Assembly: GCA_009692465.1 (NCBI GenBank)
Contig: SHZD01000036.1
Location: 1 to 37,668 of the forward strand
Direction of reading: 5' to 3'
Origin: Myxococcales bacterium
GTDB lineage: Bacteria > Myxococcota_A > UBA9042
Length of the DNA stretch: 37,668 nucleotides
Notes under the pieces: generated by a model
Seen by the model: the letters and a program-made list of their open reading frames with translations, nothing else
Database searches by the model: none
Told to the model about the DNA's origin: nothing
Part shown: positions 23,604 through 32,538 of the stretch, piece after piece
Position numbering within the stretch: position 1 is the first letter of the stretch
Layout of the letters: the number at the start of each line of letters is the position of its first letter
Made by a program: the position numbers and the translations under genes

Positions 23604-25786
23604 TCGATTTCGTCCAGCCGTGGATGCTGTTGGGCATCGTCGCCGCCGCCGTGCCGCTGTGGTTGCACCTGTTTGGCCGTCGCCGCGCTGCGGTCCAGTA
23701 CTTCTCCGCACTCGACTTCATACTGGCGACAAACCCCAAGAAAGCGAGAGCCTTACAACTGCGTGAATGGACGTTACTGGCCCTGCGCTGCTTGGTGGTC
23801 TGTGCGTTGGCCTTGGCGCTGGCTCGACCCTCGCTGCCACTGCCCGGGCGCGCCGCCGAAGTCGCGATCGGTGCCGGTCCGCAGGCCGTGGTGGTGGTGA
23901 TCGATGATAGTGAGTCGATGGCCGCTGCCAGTCACGGTGGCTCTGGCTTTGAAAGGGCGCGCCGCCGGGCCGTGCACTTGCTCGGCGACCTGCCGCAAGG
24001 GGCGCTGGCGGCCGTGGTCACTAGTGGCTATCCAGCGCGGTCACTGCTGCGCCAACTGACAGTGGATCGGCAGGCGCTGTTGCGATCGCTGGCCCAAGCG
24101 CAGGTCCGGCCGCGCCGCGATGATGCCGTTCGCGCGCTGGCCTTGGCCCAACAGTTGCTGGAGAGCGCCACCGAAGTGCCCAGTCGGCGGCTGATCGTGC
24201 TAACCGACTTGCAAGCTAGCGGCTGGCAAGCGATCGCCGCGCCGACCTTGCGCGATCGCGGCCCAGCATTGCGAGTTTTTGTGGAGCGAATTGCTCCAGA
24301 CAGCCTTGAGAATACAGCCATTATCGACGCGGCAGTCGATCGCGGCGCTGACAAGTCCGGCGCCCAAGTCCGGGTCGAGGTCAGTATCGTCCACCACGGT
24401 CAAAAGCCATGGCGCGACTACGTCAGTGTGCGCGCGGCTGAACGCGAAGTGAAAAGTCTGGTCCAACTGCAGCCGGGCGAAGTAGCGCGGCGCTCGTTTA
24501 TGGTGCCCGCGTCCGCGCAATGGGCCGAAATCGTGCTGCCCAACGACGCTTTGGACACCGACAATCGGCGGTTGGTGCGCCTAGATGCCGCGACTGCCTT
24601 GCGGGTGGCGATCATCAATGGCGCTCCACGGCCAGTGCCGCGCGATGACGAGGCTTTTTTCATTGCCCAAGCGTTGGAAATGGGCAGCGGCGGTCCAGGT
24701 GAACTGACAGTCGATCGCATCCCAGCCGACAAGCTCAATGCCGCCGCGCTGGCCGACCACGACGTAGCGATCGCGGCCAATTTAGCCGGACTTTCTGCCG
24801 ACTCCGAGCAAGTACTGCGCCAGTTTGTGGTGGCCGGAGGTGGTCTGTGGGTCACGCTCGGCGACAACTTGCCGGAGCCGGTGGGTGACTACTTGGCCAC
24901 GCTTTTGCCCACTCGGTTGGCAGGGTTGCGAACGGCTGCGCTGTCAGGGGCCGCTGGGCATCGCTCAGGTGGCGTCGCTTTGGCGGCTCCGCGGCCGAAC
25001 ACGCCCGTCCACACCCTGATTGGGCAGCGCAGCGTGGCAGCGCAGTTGACCCGCGATTTGGCGGACTTGGCAGAAGTCTTGCCCCAAGTCCGGGTGATTC
25101 GCTATGCCCTGTCCTTGCCGGCGGCGGATCTGGGCGAAAAGGTTGTGCTGCGCTTCGGCGATGGCGCCCCCGCTCTGTTGGCCCACCACGTCGGCGCTGG
25201 CCGGGTTGCGCTGTGGACCACCAGTATCGATCGCGACTGGACCGATTTGCCCTTGCAGCCTGCATTTTTGCCCCTGACTCAGGCCGTAGTGCGGGCATTG
25301 GCCGGCACGCGGGCCTTGGAACGCAAGGCCGCGGTTGAAGTCGGTGAAACGGCAACGCTTGGCCGCGATGAACGCGCCGACCAACTGCAAGTTCGTCTGG
25401 AGGGCGACAGCGACGGCGCCAATCGCACCCGCCGCGTTCTCCATGCTGCCCTGCAGCACGCCGGTCAGTGGGCCATCGCCGATCTCGACACCCCAGGGCG
25501 CTACATGGCGACCGAACTGCGCGGTGGCGTGGCGCTGACGTCGCGGCCCCTGCTGGTGGTCGCGCCCCACAGCGAGAGCGACCTGCAGCCTGCCGCGTCG
25601 GGGCCTTTGGCCGCTAAGACATTTGACGGCACTAGTGCCGCCACCGCCGCTACTCTAGTCCCAAAATCGCCAGTGTGGACCGCAGTGTTGGTCGCCCTTC
25701 TCGGCCTTTTGGTCATGGAAACCGCGTTGGTTGCCCGCGGTGGCTGGAGCGGTCGCGCTCCACGGTGGCTGGCGCGATGGCTGTGA
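23600..25786 (+). CDS. BatA-like membrane vWA protein with C-terminal amidotransferase-like region
   Basis: A 728-residue membrane protein. The N-terminal BatA segment (QPWMLLGIVAAAVPLWLHLF, FSALDFI) and a second helix are followed by a vWA domain with the metal site VIDDSESM. A large extracytoplasmic part follows, containing a class I glutamine-amidotransferase-like fold region (IINGAPRP ... HDVAIAANLAGL ... LRQFVVAGGGLWVTLGD). A C-terminal helix re-anchors it. This resembles the long BatA-type proteins of Myxococcota and Planctomycetes. The amidotransferase-like region lacks an evident catalytic triad. It probably senses or acts in the periplasm with the MoxR ATPase. Confidence 0.87.
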   Translation: MIDFVQPWMLLGIVAAAVPLWLHLFGRRRAAVQYFSALDFILATNPKKARALQLREWTLLALRCLVVCALALALARPSLPLPGRAAEVAIGAGPQAVVVVIDDSESMAAASHGGSGFERARRRAVHLLGDLPQGALAAVVTSGYPARSLLRQLTVDRQALLRSLAQAQVRPRRDDAVRALALAQQLLESATEVPSRRLIVLTDLQASGWQAIAAPTLRDRGPALRVFVERIAPDSLENTAIIDAAVDRGADKSGAQVRVEVSIVHHGQKPWRDYVSVRAAEREVKSLVQLQPGEVARRSFMVPASAQWAEIVLPNDALDTDNRRLVRLDAATALRVAIINGAPRPVPRDDEAFFIAQALEMGSGGPGELTVDRIPADKLNAAALADHDVAIAANLAGLSADSEQVLRQFVVAGGGLWVTLGDNLPEPVGDYLATLLPTRLAGLRTAALSGAAGHRSGGVALAAPRPNTPVHTLIGQRSVAAQLTRDLADLAEVLPQVRVIRYALSLPAADLGEKVVLRFGDGAPALLAHHVGAGRVALWTTSIDRDWTDLPLQPAFLPLTQAVVRALAGTRALERKAAVEVGETATLGRDERADQLQVRLEGDSDGANRTRRVLHAALQHAGQWAIADLDTPGRYMATELRGGVALTSRPLLVVAPHSESDLQPAASGPLAAKTFDGTSAATAATLVPKSPVWTAVLVALLGLLVMETALVARGGWSGRAPRWLARWL

Positions 25787-26502
25787 TTTCAACACCAAAT
25801 CAATCCGGTGACGGCGGCGCCGGCCAAGTGGGTCCGTTGCCGCCGCCGACCCGTGCGATCGCTCTTTTCGACATGGACGACACGTTGGTCGGTGCCAACA
25901 CGGCTGCGCTTTATTTTGCCGAGCGCCGTCGGCGCGGCGAGATTTCACGCCGCCAATCGTTGCGCATCGGGGCCGCCTGGCTCGGCTATCGCTTCAATGC
26001 CATCGATATGGCGCGCCTGATCCGGCAGGGTGCCTTGGCGGCAGCGGGGGCCAGCGAGGCAGAAATGATCACCACCTGTGAGCGGATTTACGCGGAGCAA
26101 GTGCGGCCGCTCATCTTACCCAAGGCCCGCGCTTGCATCGAAGAGCACCAACGCCGGGGCGACGCCGTAGCCATCGTCACTGCTTCAACCCCTTACATCG
26201 CCCGACCTTTGGCCCGCGATCTGCAAGTCAGCGTGATCATGAGCACTGAACTTCAGGTCGGCGGCGACGGCACCTTCACCGGCCAACTCATTGGCGAGCC
26301 GTGCTTTGGCGTTGAAAAGGTCGCCCGCGCCCAAGCCTTTGCGATTGCTCACGCCGCCGACTTGGCTGGCACTTGGTTCTACAGCGACAGCCACACCGAC
26401 TTGCCGCTGCTGCAAGCTGTCGGCCATCCGTTTGTGGTGCGGCCAGACCTGCGGCTCCAATGGGCAGCACGCCGCTGCGGTTGGCCAATCTTAGACTGGT
26501 AA
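25777..26502 (+). CDS. HAD subfamily IB phosphatase (SerB-like)
   Basis: A 241-residue HAD hydrolase of the IB (phosphoserine-phosphatase-like) group. Motif I is FDMDDTLVG, motif II IVTAST, the lysine lies in GVEKVARAQ, and motif IV is YSDSHTDLPLL. The helical cap (ERRRRGEISRRQSLRI onward) fits the TIGR01490-type hydrolases. The ATG at 25777 overlaps the preceding gene by 10 nt; a longer open frame from 25675 would lie inside the BatA-like gene and is less likely. Substrate unknown. Co-translation suggests it shares the MoxR operon transcript. Confidence 0.88.
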   Translation: MAVISTPNQSGDGGAGQVGPLPPPTRAIALFDMDDTLVGANTAALYFAERRRRGEISRRQSLRIGAAWLGYRFNAIDMARLIRQGALAAAGASEAEMITTCERIYAEQVRPLILPKARACIEEHQRRGDAVAIVTASTPYIARPLARDLQVSVIMSTELQVGGDGTFTGQLIGEPCFGVEKVARAQAFAIAHAADLAGTWFYSDSHTDLPLLQAVGHPFVVRPDLRLQWAARRCGWPILDW

Positions 26503-26602
26503 CCACCCGCGCCAAGTCCACGTCGGCAACCCAAGCTCGGCGAAACCTGTGACCAATTGACTTGTTCTGGCCCGGATTGACCCGTTTGGCTGCGACGGCG
26601 AA

Positions 26603-26644
26603 CCAAAAAGCCAAAAGGCCCGAACCGTTGCCGATCCGAGCCTT
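26603..26644 (-). terminator. Rho-independent terminator of pilA
   Basis: On the minus strand, 37 bp after the pilin stop, a 13-bp stem (AAGGCTCGGATCG pairing with CGGTTCGGGCCTT, including G-U pairs) is capped by a GCAA tetraloop and followed by TTGGCTTTTTGG. It also faces the convergent HAD gene and could terminate the pilin transcript efficiently. Confidence 0.85.
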
Positions 26645-26680
26645 CTGGAACTGACTTCTCGAACTGCGCGGCCTACAGCC

Positions 26681-27250
26681 TTATTCCGTTTCGTTGTCGC
26701 GGAAAATGGCCGGGGTGCCTTCCATGTCGCACTCGGCGCCGGTCGACTTGTTGTCGCCACGGCCGGTCAACTGGAACGTCGACATGATGGTGTCACAGTC
26801 GAGGTCGGCGTTGGCCTGAGCAGTGAAGAACGACGCGCCGTAGACGCCAGCCGAGCTGTAGCTGTACTGGAAAAAGTGCTGGTCGGTGATGGCGAACTTG
26901 AGGGCCGACCACGAAGCGTGATTCCAGTTGCCCGGCTTGCTGTCGCAGCGCTCGTCGTTGTCGGCGTCATTGGCGTCGACGCAGCACGAAGCGCCCGTCG
27001 GGGTCACGCCGACGTTGCCCGGAAACTGGCACTCGAGCTTGGTCATCGTGCCGCCCTTGACGCGCGGCGAGGTGTAGTAGACCGACGAGCCCTTCTTGAG
27101 CAAGTCAAGCATTTCATTGGCTTCAGCCGCCTTGGCTGAGCGCATGTACTTGGTGAACTGGGGAACGGCGACGACGGCCAAAATCGCGATGATGGCCACG
27201 ACGATCATGAGTTCGATGAGCGTAAAACCTTTACGAATTTGCTTGAGCAT
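26681..27250 (-). CDS. pilA: Major type IV pilin PilA
   Basis: A 189-residue prepilin. The short leader MLKQIRKG is cut before Phe by a prepilin peptidase; the mature N-terminus FTLIELMIVVAIIAILAVVA has Glu at position 5, needed for methylation and assembly. The globular domain has several Cys (CQFPG, SCCVDANDADND, CDSKPG, CDTIM, ECDME) that may form disulfides. The acidic DANDADNDERCD loop might bind calcium (inference). A GGAGG site precedes the ATG. It has its own sigma-54 promoter and a strong terminator, and pilR lies just upstream, as in Myxococcus and Pseudomonas, where PilR activates pilA. Confidence 0.93.
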   Translation of the reverse strand: MLKQIRKGFTLIELMIVVAIIAILAVVAVPQFTKYMRSAKAAEANEMLDLLKKGSSVYYTSPRVKGGTMTKLECQFPGNVGVTPTGASCCVDANDADNDERCDSKPGNWNHASWSALKFAITDQHFFQYSYSSAGVYGASFFTAQANADLDCDTIMSTFQLTGRGDNKSTGAECDMEGTPAIFRDNETE

Positions 27251-27400
27251 AACTGCCTCCAGAGGGACTGTGCCCTCCTGTTGATGATACAACGCTAACC
27301 TGTTTGGCGAAAATTCACCACCCTGTCGGCCGAATAGCCACACAGAGTGTTAGCGGTGAACGGGGAACACGGAACACGAGTAACTGCGGAACCTGCACTT

Positions 27401-27415
27401 GAGGGCGCGGCCCTC
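27401..27415 (-). other. Hairpin at the 5' end of the pilA leader
   Basis: A perfect GAGGGC/GCCCTC stem with a 3-nt loop, starting about 12 nt after the transcription start predicted from the sigma-54 promoter. A hairpin so close to a 5' end could protect the abundant pilin mRNA from decay; this is inference. The leader to the ATG would be about 175 nt. Confidence 0.45.
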
Positions 27416-27438
27416 GAATCGGCCGCAACAATAGTCTC

Positions 27439-27454
27439 TGCATTTGTCGTGCCA
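27439..27454 (-). promoter_or_regulatory. Sigma-54 (RpoN) promoter of pilA
   Basis: The minus strand reads TGGCACGACAAATGCA, matching the -24/-12 consensus TGGCACGNNNNTTGCA at all but one position, with the GG and GC at the required spacing. It lies between pilA and pilR, upstream of pilA. PilR-type activators work only with sigma-54, so site and neighbour support each other. Confidence 0.8.
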
Positions 27455-27563
27455 AGTTTTCTCGCAAAATGAATAGCAGTTTAGTGTTGATAAGTTATCG
27501 CCCGAAGGAATGCGCAAATGCCACTAATTTTCGGTTTGGGTGGACAATCTGCGGCAGTCAACC

Positions 27564-27576
27564 GACAAATTTTGTC
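27564..27576 (-). promoter_or_regulatory. Candidate PilR binding site (palindrome)
   Basis: A perfect 6-1-6 inverted repeat GACAAA-T-TTTGTC centred about 115 bp upstream of the -24 element. Distance and symmetry fit an enhancer for a dimeric NtrC-family activator. Further GACA/TGTC-type half sites (such as GGACAAT at 27542) lie nearby; reported PilR sites contain TGTC. Confidence 0.45.
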
Positions 27577-27597
27577 ACTTTGGAGTCGGCGACCCGC

Positions 27598-29043
27598 TCA
27601 ATTTCCGCCTAAGGGATCGGTTTGACCGTACTTTTCCAACCGGTAGCGCATCGATCGCGTGGTCAGACCCAGCACCCGCGCAGCCTCCGTCTTGTTGCCA
27701 TCGGTGCGTTTGAGGGCAATTTCGAGCAGACCGCGCTCAAACTGGTCGAGCAGCGACTCAAAATCGATCAGGGCACCGTCGCCCAAAATCCAAGCTTCAA
27801 ATGCCGCTAGCGCACGCTGGACTTCTTCGGTTGGCGAGGCCGCCGTCAACTTGGCGCCGCGCCCCAACCACGCCGGCTGACCCGGATCAGGCAACCACGC
27901 GGGCGTAATGCGGTCTTTGGTTTCAAGGGCGACTGCGCGCTCGATGAGGTTCTCCAGCTCGCGCACGTTGCCGGGATAGGCCAGTTGAACCAGAATCGCC
28001 TCGGCTTCCGGCTCAAACCCTTGTATATTACGACTGATTCTCTGAGAAAACTGCAGCAAGAAATGGTGAGCCAGGGGCATGATGTCGACCCGCCGGTCGC
28101 GCAGCGGCGGCAGCCGAATCTCGATCACATTGAGCCGAAAGAACAAGTCGGCGCGAAACCGCCCTTCGTGCACCGACTCGCGCAAATTGCGATGCGTCGC
28201 CGCCACCACTCGTACATCGACGGGCACTTCGCGGGTGTCGCCAACCGGGGTGACAATTCGCTCTTGCAACACGCGCAACAGCTTGACTTGCAAGCTCAAC
28301 GTTAGTTCGCCTATCTCATCGAGAAAAATCGTGCCGCCCGTCGCCGCCTCAAACAGGCCCTTGCGATCCTTGGTGGCGCCGGTAAAACTGCCGCGCACGT
28401 GGCCAAACAGCTCAGATTCCATCAATTGTTCGGGAATCGCCCCGCAATTGAGGGCCACAAACGGCCGGTCCTTGCGATCGCTGCCATCGTGCAACATGCG
28501 GGCGATCAGTTCTTTGCCAGTGCCCGATTCGCCCAGAATCAGGATCGAAGACGGCGTCGGCGCCACCCGCCGGACCATGGTCACCACGTCGTCCATCGCC
28601 TTGGAAGTCCACACGAATTGCGACTTGACCGCCGAGCGTTGCGCCAGTTTCTTCTTGAGTTGCTGGTTTTCCGCGACCAACTGGCTCTTTTCCAAGCATT
28701 TTTGGATGACCAGTTTGATTTCTTCAAGTTTGAACGGCTTGGTAATGTAGTCGTAGGCGCCCTTGCGCATGGCGTCCAGCGCCGTGTCTGTCGACGAAAA
28801 CGCCGTCATAACCACAATTTGCGTCTCGATACCGCGTTGGCGGGCAGCTTCAAGTAGCTCAAGACCGTCCATTCTGGGCATTCGAATGTCAGTCATGGCT
28901 AGGTCGAACCGGTCATTCTCTAGCATTTCCAGTGCTTTAAGTCCGTTGGCGGCGGTCTCAACTTCGTGGCCCTCGCGGCGCAGGAAAATCGTCAAGAATT
29001 CGCGCAGGGACAGGTCGTCATCGACGATTAGTAGCTTGGCCAT
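27598..29043 (-). CDS. pilR: Sigma-54-dependent response regulator PilR
   Basis: A 481-residue NtrC-family regulator in three parts. The receiver (about 1-120) has IVDDD, the phosphoacceptor Asp in MTDIRMPRMDG and TKPF. The AAA+ domain has Walker A GESGTGKE, the sigma-54 loop GSFTGA (the Ser form seen in PilR) and Walker B GGTIFLDEIG. A C-terminal Fis-type helix-turn-helix reads NKTEAARVLGLTTRSMRYRL. The ATG has GGAGGAG at good spacing. It would open sigma-54 promoters such as the one in front of pilA. The partner kinase gene pilS, usually adjacent, is not in the 317 bp upstream. Confidence 0.93.
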   Translation of the reverse strand: MAKLLIVDDDLSLREFLTIFLRREGHEVETAANGLKALEMLENDRFDLAMTDIRMPRMDGLELLEAARQRGIETQIVVMTAFSSTDTALDAMRKGAYDYITKPFKLEEIKLVIQKCLEKSQLVAENQQLKKKLAQRSAVKSQFVWTSKAMDDVVTMVRRVAPTPSSILILGESGTGKELIARMLHDGSDRKDRPFVALNCGAIPEQLMESELFGHVRGSFTGATKDRKGLFEAATGGTIFLDEIGELTLSLQVKLLRVLQERIVTPVGDTREVPVDVRVVAATHRNLRESVHEGRFRADLFFRLNVIEIRLPPLRDRRVDIMPLAHHFLLQFSQRISRNIQGFEPEAEAILVQLAYPGNVRELENLIERAVALETKDRITPAWLPDPGQPAWLGRGAKLTAASPTEEVQRALAAFEAWILGDGALIDFESLLDQFERGLLEIALKRTDGNKTEAARVLGLTTRSMRYRLEKYGQTDPLGGN

Positions 29044-29360
29044 CGCCTACTCCTCCGTGAGATCGCCAGTGCCGCCTCGGCAGTGTTGGGGCTTTGCACG
29101 ATCGTGTTCACTGTGGGCCGGCTGCCTGTTTGCGTCAACCGCTGGCCGCAGATCCATAGACATCCGATCGACCTCGCCCCGAAAAAGCCTCTTGCCCGAC
29201 CTCGATACGCCTCGCTTGACCGCGCCCGCCTCAGAGCCCCTAACGTTACGCAGATCTACACACGCACCCCGGTCGGCACCGATGGGATGTACAAATCCGA
29301 AAAGCGGGCAATGTGCTGCAAATCTTTGGCGTTATCGGCCGCCTTACGCCTCCGGCGACA
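29044..29360. other. 317-bp intergenic stretch with no recognised feature
   Basis: Lies between pilR and the transposase remnant. Apart from the pilR ribosome site I see no gene, repeat, tRNA or terminator here. Open frames on the plus strand have no recognisable protein pattern. No pilS-like kinase fragment is detectable. Confidence 0.6.
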
Positions 29361-30046
29361 TCAGCCTGAGACAGTTTCGCGCCGGGCAGGGCCGTGCACC
29401 GTTGCCTGCGTCGCGCGGATGAGCGCGGCGTAGGTCCTTTGCAGCAGTTCTGGCCAAGCGATGGCGCACTCGGTCTCCGCGCGCGTCGTCACGGACCGAA
29501 AAATCGCCAGCGCGTTGTACCCCATGTGCCGCAGCAGGTTCATGACCAGCATGCCCTGCGGACGCCAAAGCCACGGTCGCAGGTCTTCCCTGAACGCCGT
29601 GTCCAGCGTGGTGTGGTTGTGGTTCTCGACCGCCCAGCGATGCCGAATCATCGCGAGCCACGGCGCCGCCGGCAGCACAGTGTGCCGTAGGCTGCTGAGA
29701 TAGTGTGCCGTAGGCTGCTGAGATAGTGTGCCGTAGGCTGCTGAGATAGTGTGCCGTAGGCTGCTGAGATAGTGTGGCGTAGGCTGCTGAGATAGTAGTG
29801 GTCTTCGACTGTACGCTCGCCGGTGGTCTTGTCGGTGGTGACGTTGCAGACCCGAACTACAGTGCGCACTGTGGTCCAGTCGAGGTAGCCAGTCATCAAG
29901 TGGGTGTGCCACACGTAGCGCTCGACCAGCTTACCGCTGACCGCGTCGGCACTCGTGGCGAGCGCCTTGTCCAGCGCCTTGCATGGACGCTGCGGGTCTG
30001 ATCCCCGGACAGCGAGCACGCAAGCGCAGTTCCGTTCCAGTGGCAA
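29361..30046 (-). pseudogene. Truncated, frame-broken IS4/ISAs1-like transposase
   Basis: C-terminal part of a DDE transposase split over two frames. The upstream piece (to about 29795) ends KTTGERTVEDHYYLSSL. The downstream piece reads LAMIRHRWAVENHNHTTLDT, then FREDL and MNLLRHMGYNALAIFRSVT, which matches the 'hWgiEN.LHw.LDv.f.ED' C-terminal region of ISAs1/IS4-type enzymes with the catalytic Glu. Between them lie five copies of a 23-bp repeat grown from the YYLSSL codons. The N-terminal half and the first catalytic Asp residues are missing, and tsaC ends just beyond the upstream border. No terminal inverted repeats were found. Confidence 0.75.
29680..29794. repeat. 23-bp tandem repeat, 5 units, inside the transposase remnant
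   Basis: Five consecutive 23-bp units GTGTGCCGTAGGCTGCTGAGATA (split: GTGTGCCGTAGG + CTGCTGAGATA); four are identical and the last has one change. The reverse complement encodes the transposase's own Tyr-Leu-Ser-Ser-Leu, so the array arose by expansion of native coding sequence. Five units put the two halves of the gene in different frames; removing one or four units restores a single frame. Confidence 0.93.
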
Positions 30047-30102
30047 AAGCCCAGTCGCGGACCAAGGTCGTGCCCGAATCCATTGGACGACAGATTTTGC
30101 GC

Positions 30103-31038
30103 CTAACGGTGGGCCGCCCGCCGCAAACGGTCGTTGATCGCTTGGCCGATGCCGCTGTCGGGGATGGGCATGGCCGCAATCCCGGACCAGCGCGGGTTGT
30201 CCAGTAGCCGCAGAAAGGCAAAAAGATTGGCCGCTGCCTCGTTCAAATCGCCAGACTGGCTCAGGTTCAGCGCCGTTGCGGCCCCCGTCAGCTCGATGGC
30301 GCCAAAGGTCAGCGCCGCTTCGGTGGTCTGAACCGTAGTTGCATTGATCCGCAACGGCAAGCGCGGCGCGTAGTGGCTCGCGAACTGGCCCGGGCTGCGC
30401 GGGTGCTGCGGGCTAGTGCCGTCCGCAAGTGGGCCGCAAATCGCTTCAAGGCGCGCGGTCGAGATGCCACCAGGCCGCAACAACCACGCCCGGTCCTTGC
30501 TAATCTGCACGATAGTGGATTCCAGACCGATCGCACACTTGCCACCGTCGACGACCGCCGAGGCCAAGTCCGGATCGACGTGATCGGCACAGGTCGGGCT
30601 CAGGTGGCCCGATGGATTGGCCGAGGGCGCCACCAGCGGAGCACCAAACGCGCGCAAAACGGCCAGGGCGGTGGCGTGGGCTGGCATGCGCACCGCTAAA
30701 GTGTTCAAACCCGTCGTCGCCCACAACGACACGGCGCAGTGTGCGGTCCGCGGCAGCACCAGAGTCAGGGGCCCAGGCCAAAACTGCTCAGCCAACTGCA
30801 AGGCCAACGGACTAAACTCGACCAGCGCTTGGGCCTGTTGCAACGAGGCGACGTGCGCAATCAACGGGTTGCCGCGTGGACGGCCCTTGGCCGCAAAGAT
30901 CTGGATTACCGCTCGATCAGCACTGGCGTCCGCAGCCAGCCCGTACACCGTTTCCGTTGGAATAGCCACCAGTTCGCCGGCCCGCAGCAGGTCTACGGCG
31001 CGAGCGATTCCGTGGCTGGTAGCGGTGAGTCGTTCCAT
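30103..31038 (-). CDS. L-threonylcarbamoyladenylate synthase (TsaC/Sua5 family, long form)
   Basis: A 311-residue Sua5-type protein making threonylcarbamoyl-AMP from threonine, bicarbonate and ATP for the t6A37 tRNA modification. The YrdC domain has the family start VAIPTETVYGLAADA, KGRPRGNPLI, FWPGPLTLVLP and the end SANPSGHLSPT. It is followed by the Sua5-specific linker SPGQFASHYAP and a shorter C-terminal domain, so it is the Sua5 rather than the minimal TsaC form. The start is by ORF; no strong ribosome site is seen. It is divergent from the DHH-phosphoesterase operon across about 210 bp. Confidence 0.93.
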   Translation of the reverse strand: MERLTATSHGIARAVDLLRAGELVAIPTETVYGLAADASADRAVIQIFAAKGRPRGNPLIAHVASLQQAQALVEFSPLALQLAEQFWPGPLTLVLPRTAHCAVSLWATTGLNTLAVRMPAHATALAVLRAFGAPLVAPSANPSGHLSPTCADHVDPDLASAVVDGGKCAIGLESTIVQISKDRAWLLRPGGISTARLEAICGPLADGTSPQHPRSPGQFASHYAPRLPLRINATTVQTTEAALTFGAIELTGAATALNLSQSGDLNEAAANLFAFLRLLDNPRWSGIAAMPIPDSGIGQAINDRLRRAAHR

Positions 31039-31249
31039 TGTCGGCGATTCCGTCGGTCAGTTGTCATTCAATGGTTGCCAAGCCAACGCGGCCACACAAT
31101 GCCGCAGCCAGATGGACCCTGCAATCGCAGCGCTCTGGTCACGACCGGCAACGTTGGGGCTGTCCCAACCGGCGGCCAGCGTGCGACGATCCGCCGTTGT
31201 GCTAGCATGCTGTGGCGGCCATTCGGCGCTGCCGCCCAAGGAGTTCACC

Positions 31250-32299
31250 GTGCAACGCTTGTGTTCTCACCCGTTTGCGCCGTGGCTGCTGGACCGAATC
31301 AGACAAGCGCGCACGCTGGCCCTGATGACCCATGTGGGCCCCGACGCCGATGGCCTTGGCTCGCAACTGGCATTTTGCCGCTCCGCCGCCTTGGCCGGCC
31401 ATCGCAGCGTGATCGTGAACGACGACCCGTGCCCGCCGCGCTATGCTTGGATCGATCCTGACCGCCGCATTGGCGACTTCGACGGCAACGCTGCCGAGCT
31501 GGACAGCGCGGATCTGGGCCTGATCTTTGACGCCCATGAGCCCGATCGCGGCGGCCGACCCGTGCGCCGCATGCGCGATCTGGGCAAACCGGTGTGGGTC
31601 ATCGATCACCACCCCTGCGAGGCCAGATCGGACGTAACGGGCTGTATTGCCACTGATTTTTCGTCAACCGGCGAGCTGGTCTACGAGTTGCTGCTGGCGT
31701 TAGGCTGGCCCATCGATGCCGGGGTCGCCGCCCCAATGTATGCGGCGATGAGCTTTGACACCGGCTCGTTTCGCTTCTTGCGCAACCAGCCGCGCACGTT
31801 GCGGACGGCGGCGGCGCTGTTGCAGACCGGGATGGATGCCAATCCCATTCAGGAAGCCCTGTTTGCCTCGCGACCGCGCGCGGAGCTCGAGTTGCTCGGG
31901 CGCATCATCGCCGCTACCCGCTACGCGGATGGCGGTCGGATTGCGTGGGTGGTGGCCGAGCCCAACATCGTGAACGGGCTGGACGTGCCAGCCGATGCGG
32001 TCGGTGAAACGATTTCAACGCTAATCGGCACCGACGGTGTGTTGGTGGCGCTGCAGATCAAGCCCGGTCGTCAGGCCGGCGAGTGGAAGATGTCACTGCG
32101 CAGCAAGGCTAGCGTCAAAGTCGGTCATATTGCGCGCGATTTGGGCGGAGGCGGCCACGATCATGCCGCCGGAGCGAGCTTTTTCGGCAATCCCCACGAG
32201 GTGGCGCGCACCTTGCTGGGTCAAATCGAAGCTGCGGTCCGTGGCCAAGTGGGAGCCGTTGCTGTACTGGGCCCGCGGGCTACAGGCGAGGCCCCGTGA
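31250..32299 (+). CDS. DHH-family phosphoesterase (NrnA/oligoribonuclease-like)
   Basis: A 349-residue DHH/DHHA1 phosphoesterase. Motif I is THVGPDADGLGSQLAF, motif II lies in LGLIFDAHEPDR, motif III is VIDHHPC and the DHHA1 glycine-histidine motif is GGGGHDHAAG. NrnA-type enzymes degrade nanoRNA (2-5 nt) and 3'-phosphoadenosine phosphate; this fits by length and motif order, but cyclic-dinucleotide phosphodiesterases share them. The GTG start has AAGGAG 6 nt upstream; the frame is open further upstream but overlaps tsaC. The stop overlaps the next gene (GTGA), the first of two such couplings in the operon. Confidence 0.9.
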   Translation: MQRLCSHPFAPWLLDRIRQARTLALMTHVGPDADGLGSQLAFCRSAALAGHRSVIVNDDPCPPRYAWIDPDRRIGDFDGNAAELDSADLGLIFDAHEPDRGGRPVRRMRDLGKPVWVIDHHPCEARSDVTGCIATDFSSTGELVYELLLALGWPIDAGVAAPMYAAMSFDTGSFRFLRNQPRTLRTAAALLQTGMDANPIQEALFASRPRAELELLGRIIAATRYADGGRIAWVVAEPNIVNGLDVPADAVGETISTLIGTDGVLVALQIKPGRQAGEWKMSLRSKASVKVGHIARDLGGGGHDHAAGASFFGNPHEVARTLLGQIEAAVRGQVGAVAVLGPRATGEAP

Positions 32300-32538
32300 G
32301 CCGACCGCCGGTCGCCAAGAATCGCAACTCCCGAGCCAATGACCCGGTGATTTGCTGCTGCAATGCCGTGCCGCTCAGCGAAATTGAGCGCGCCATCGGG
32401 CAGGGCGCCTGCACCCTGGCTCAGCTGTTTGACGCTACGTTTGCCGGTTGCGGGCCGTGCGGCGGCAGTTGCCAACCCGAACTCGTGCAAATCTTGGCGC
32501 GGCATCGAGCCCAATCCGAGCGAACTGCCAAGCCATGA
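32296..32538 (+). CDS. BFD-like [2Fe-2S] protein
   Basis: An 80-residue protein with the bacterioferritin-associated-ferredoxin (Fer2_BFD) pattern: an N-terminal C-x-C within VICCCNAV, a helix EIERAIGQGACTLAQLFD, and a C-terminal Cys cluster GCGPCGGSCQPEL. Canonical BFD ends in C-x2-C-rPE; here the spacing is longer by one and an extra Cys is present, so ligand choice is unclear. BFD domains release iron from bacterioferritin or serve as electron carriers in larger enzymes. No ferritin gene is nearby. It is overlapped by 4 nt at both ends and so is translated with its neighbours. Confidence 0.8.
   Translation: MSRPPVAKNRNSRANDPVICCCNAVPLSEIERAIGQGACTLAQLFDATFAGCGPCGGSCQPELVQILARHRAQSERTAKP

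Noticed and set aside
27480..27495. IHF binding site in the pilA promoter region
   Set aside because: TATCAA matches the first half of the consensus, but the TTR half is absent.
29083..29433. Plus-strand ORFs between pilR and the transposase remnant
   Set aside because: No recognisable domain, start signal or coding bias; they overlap the transposase end.
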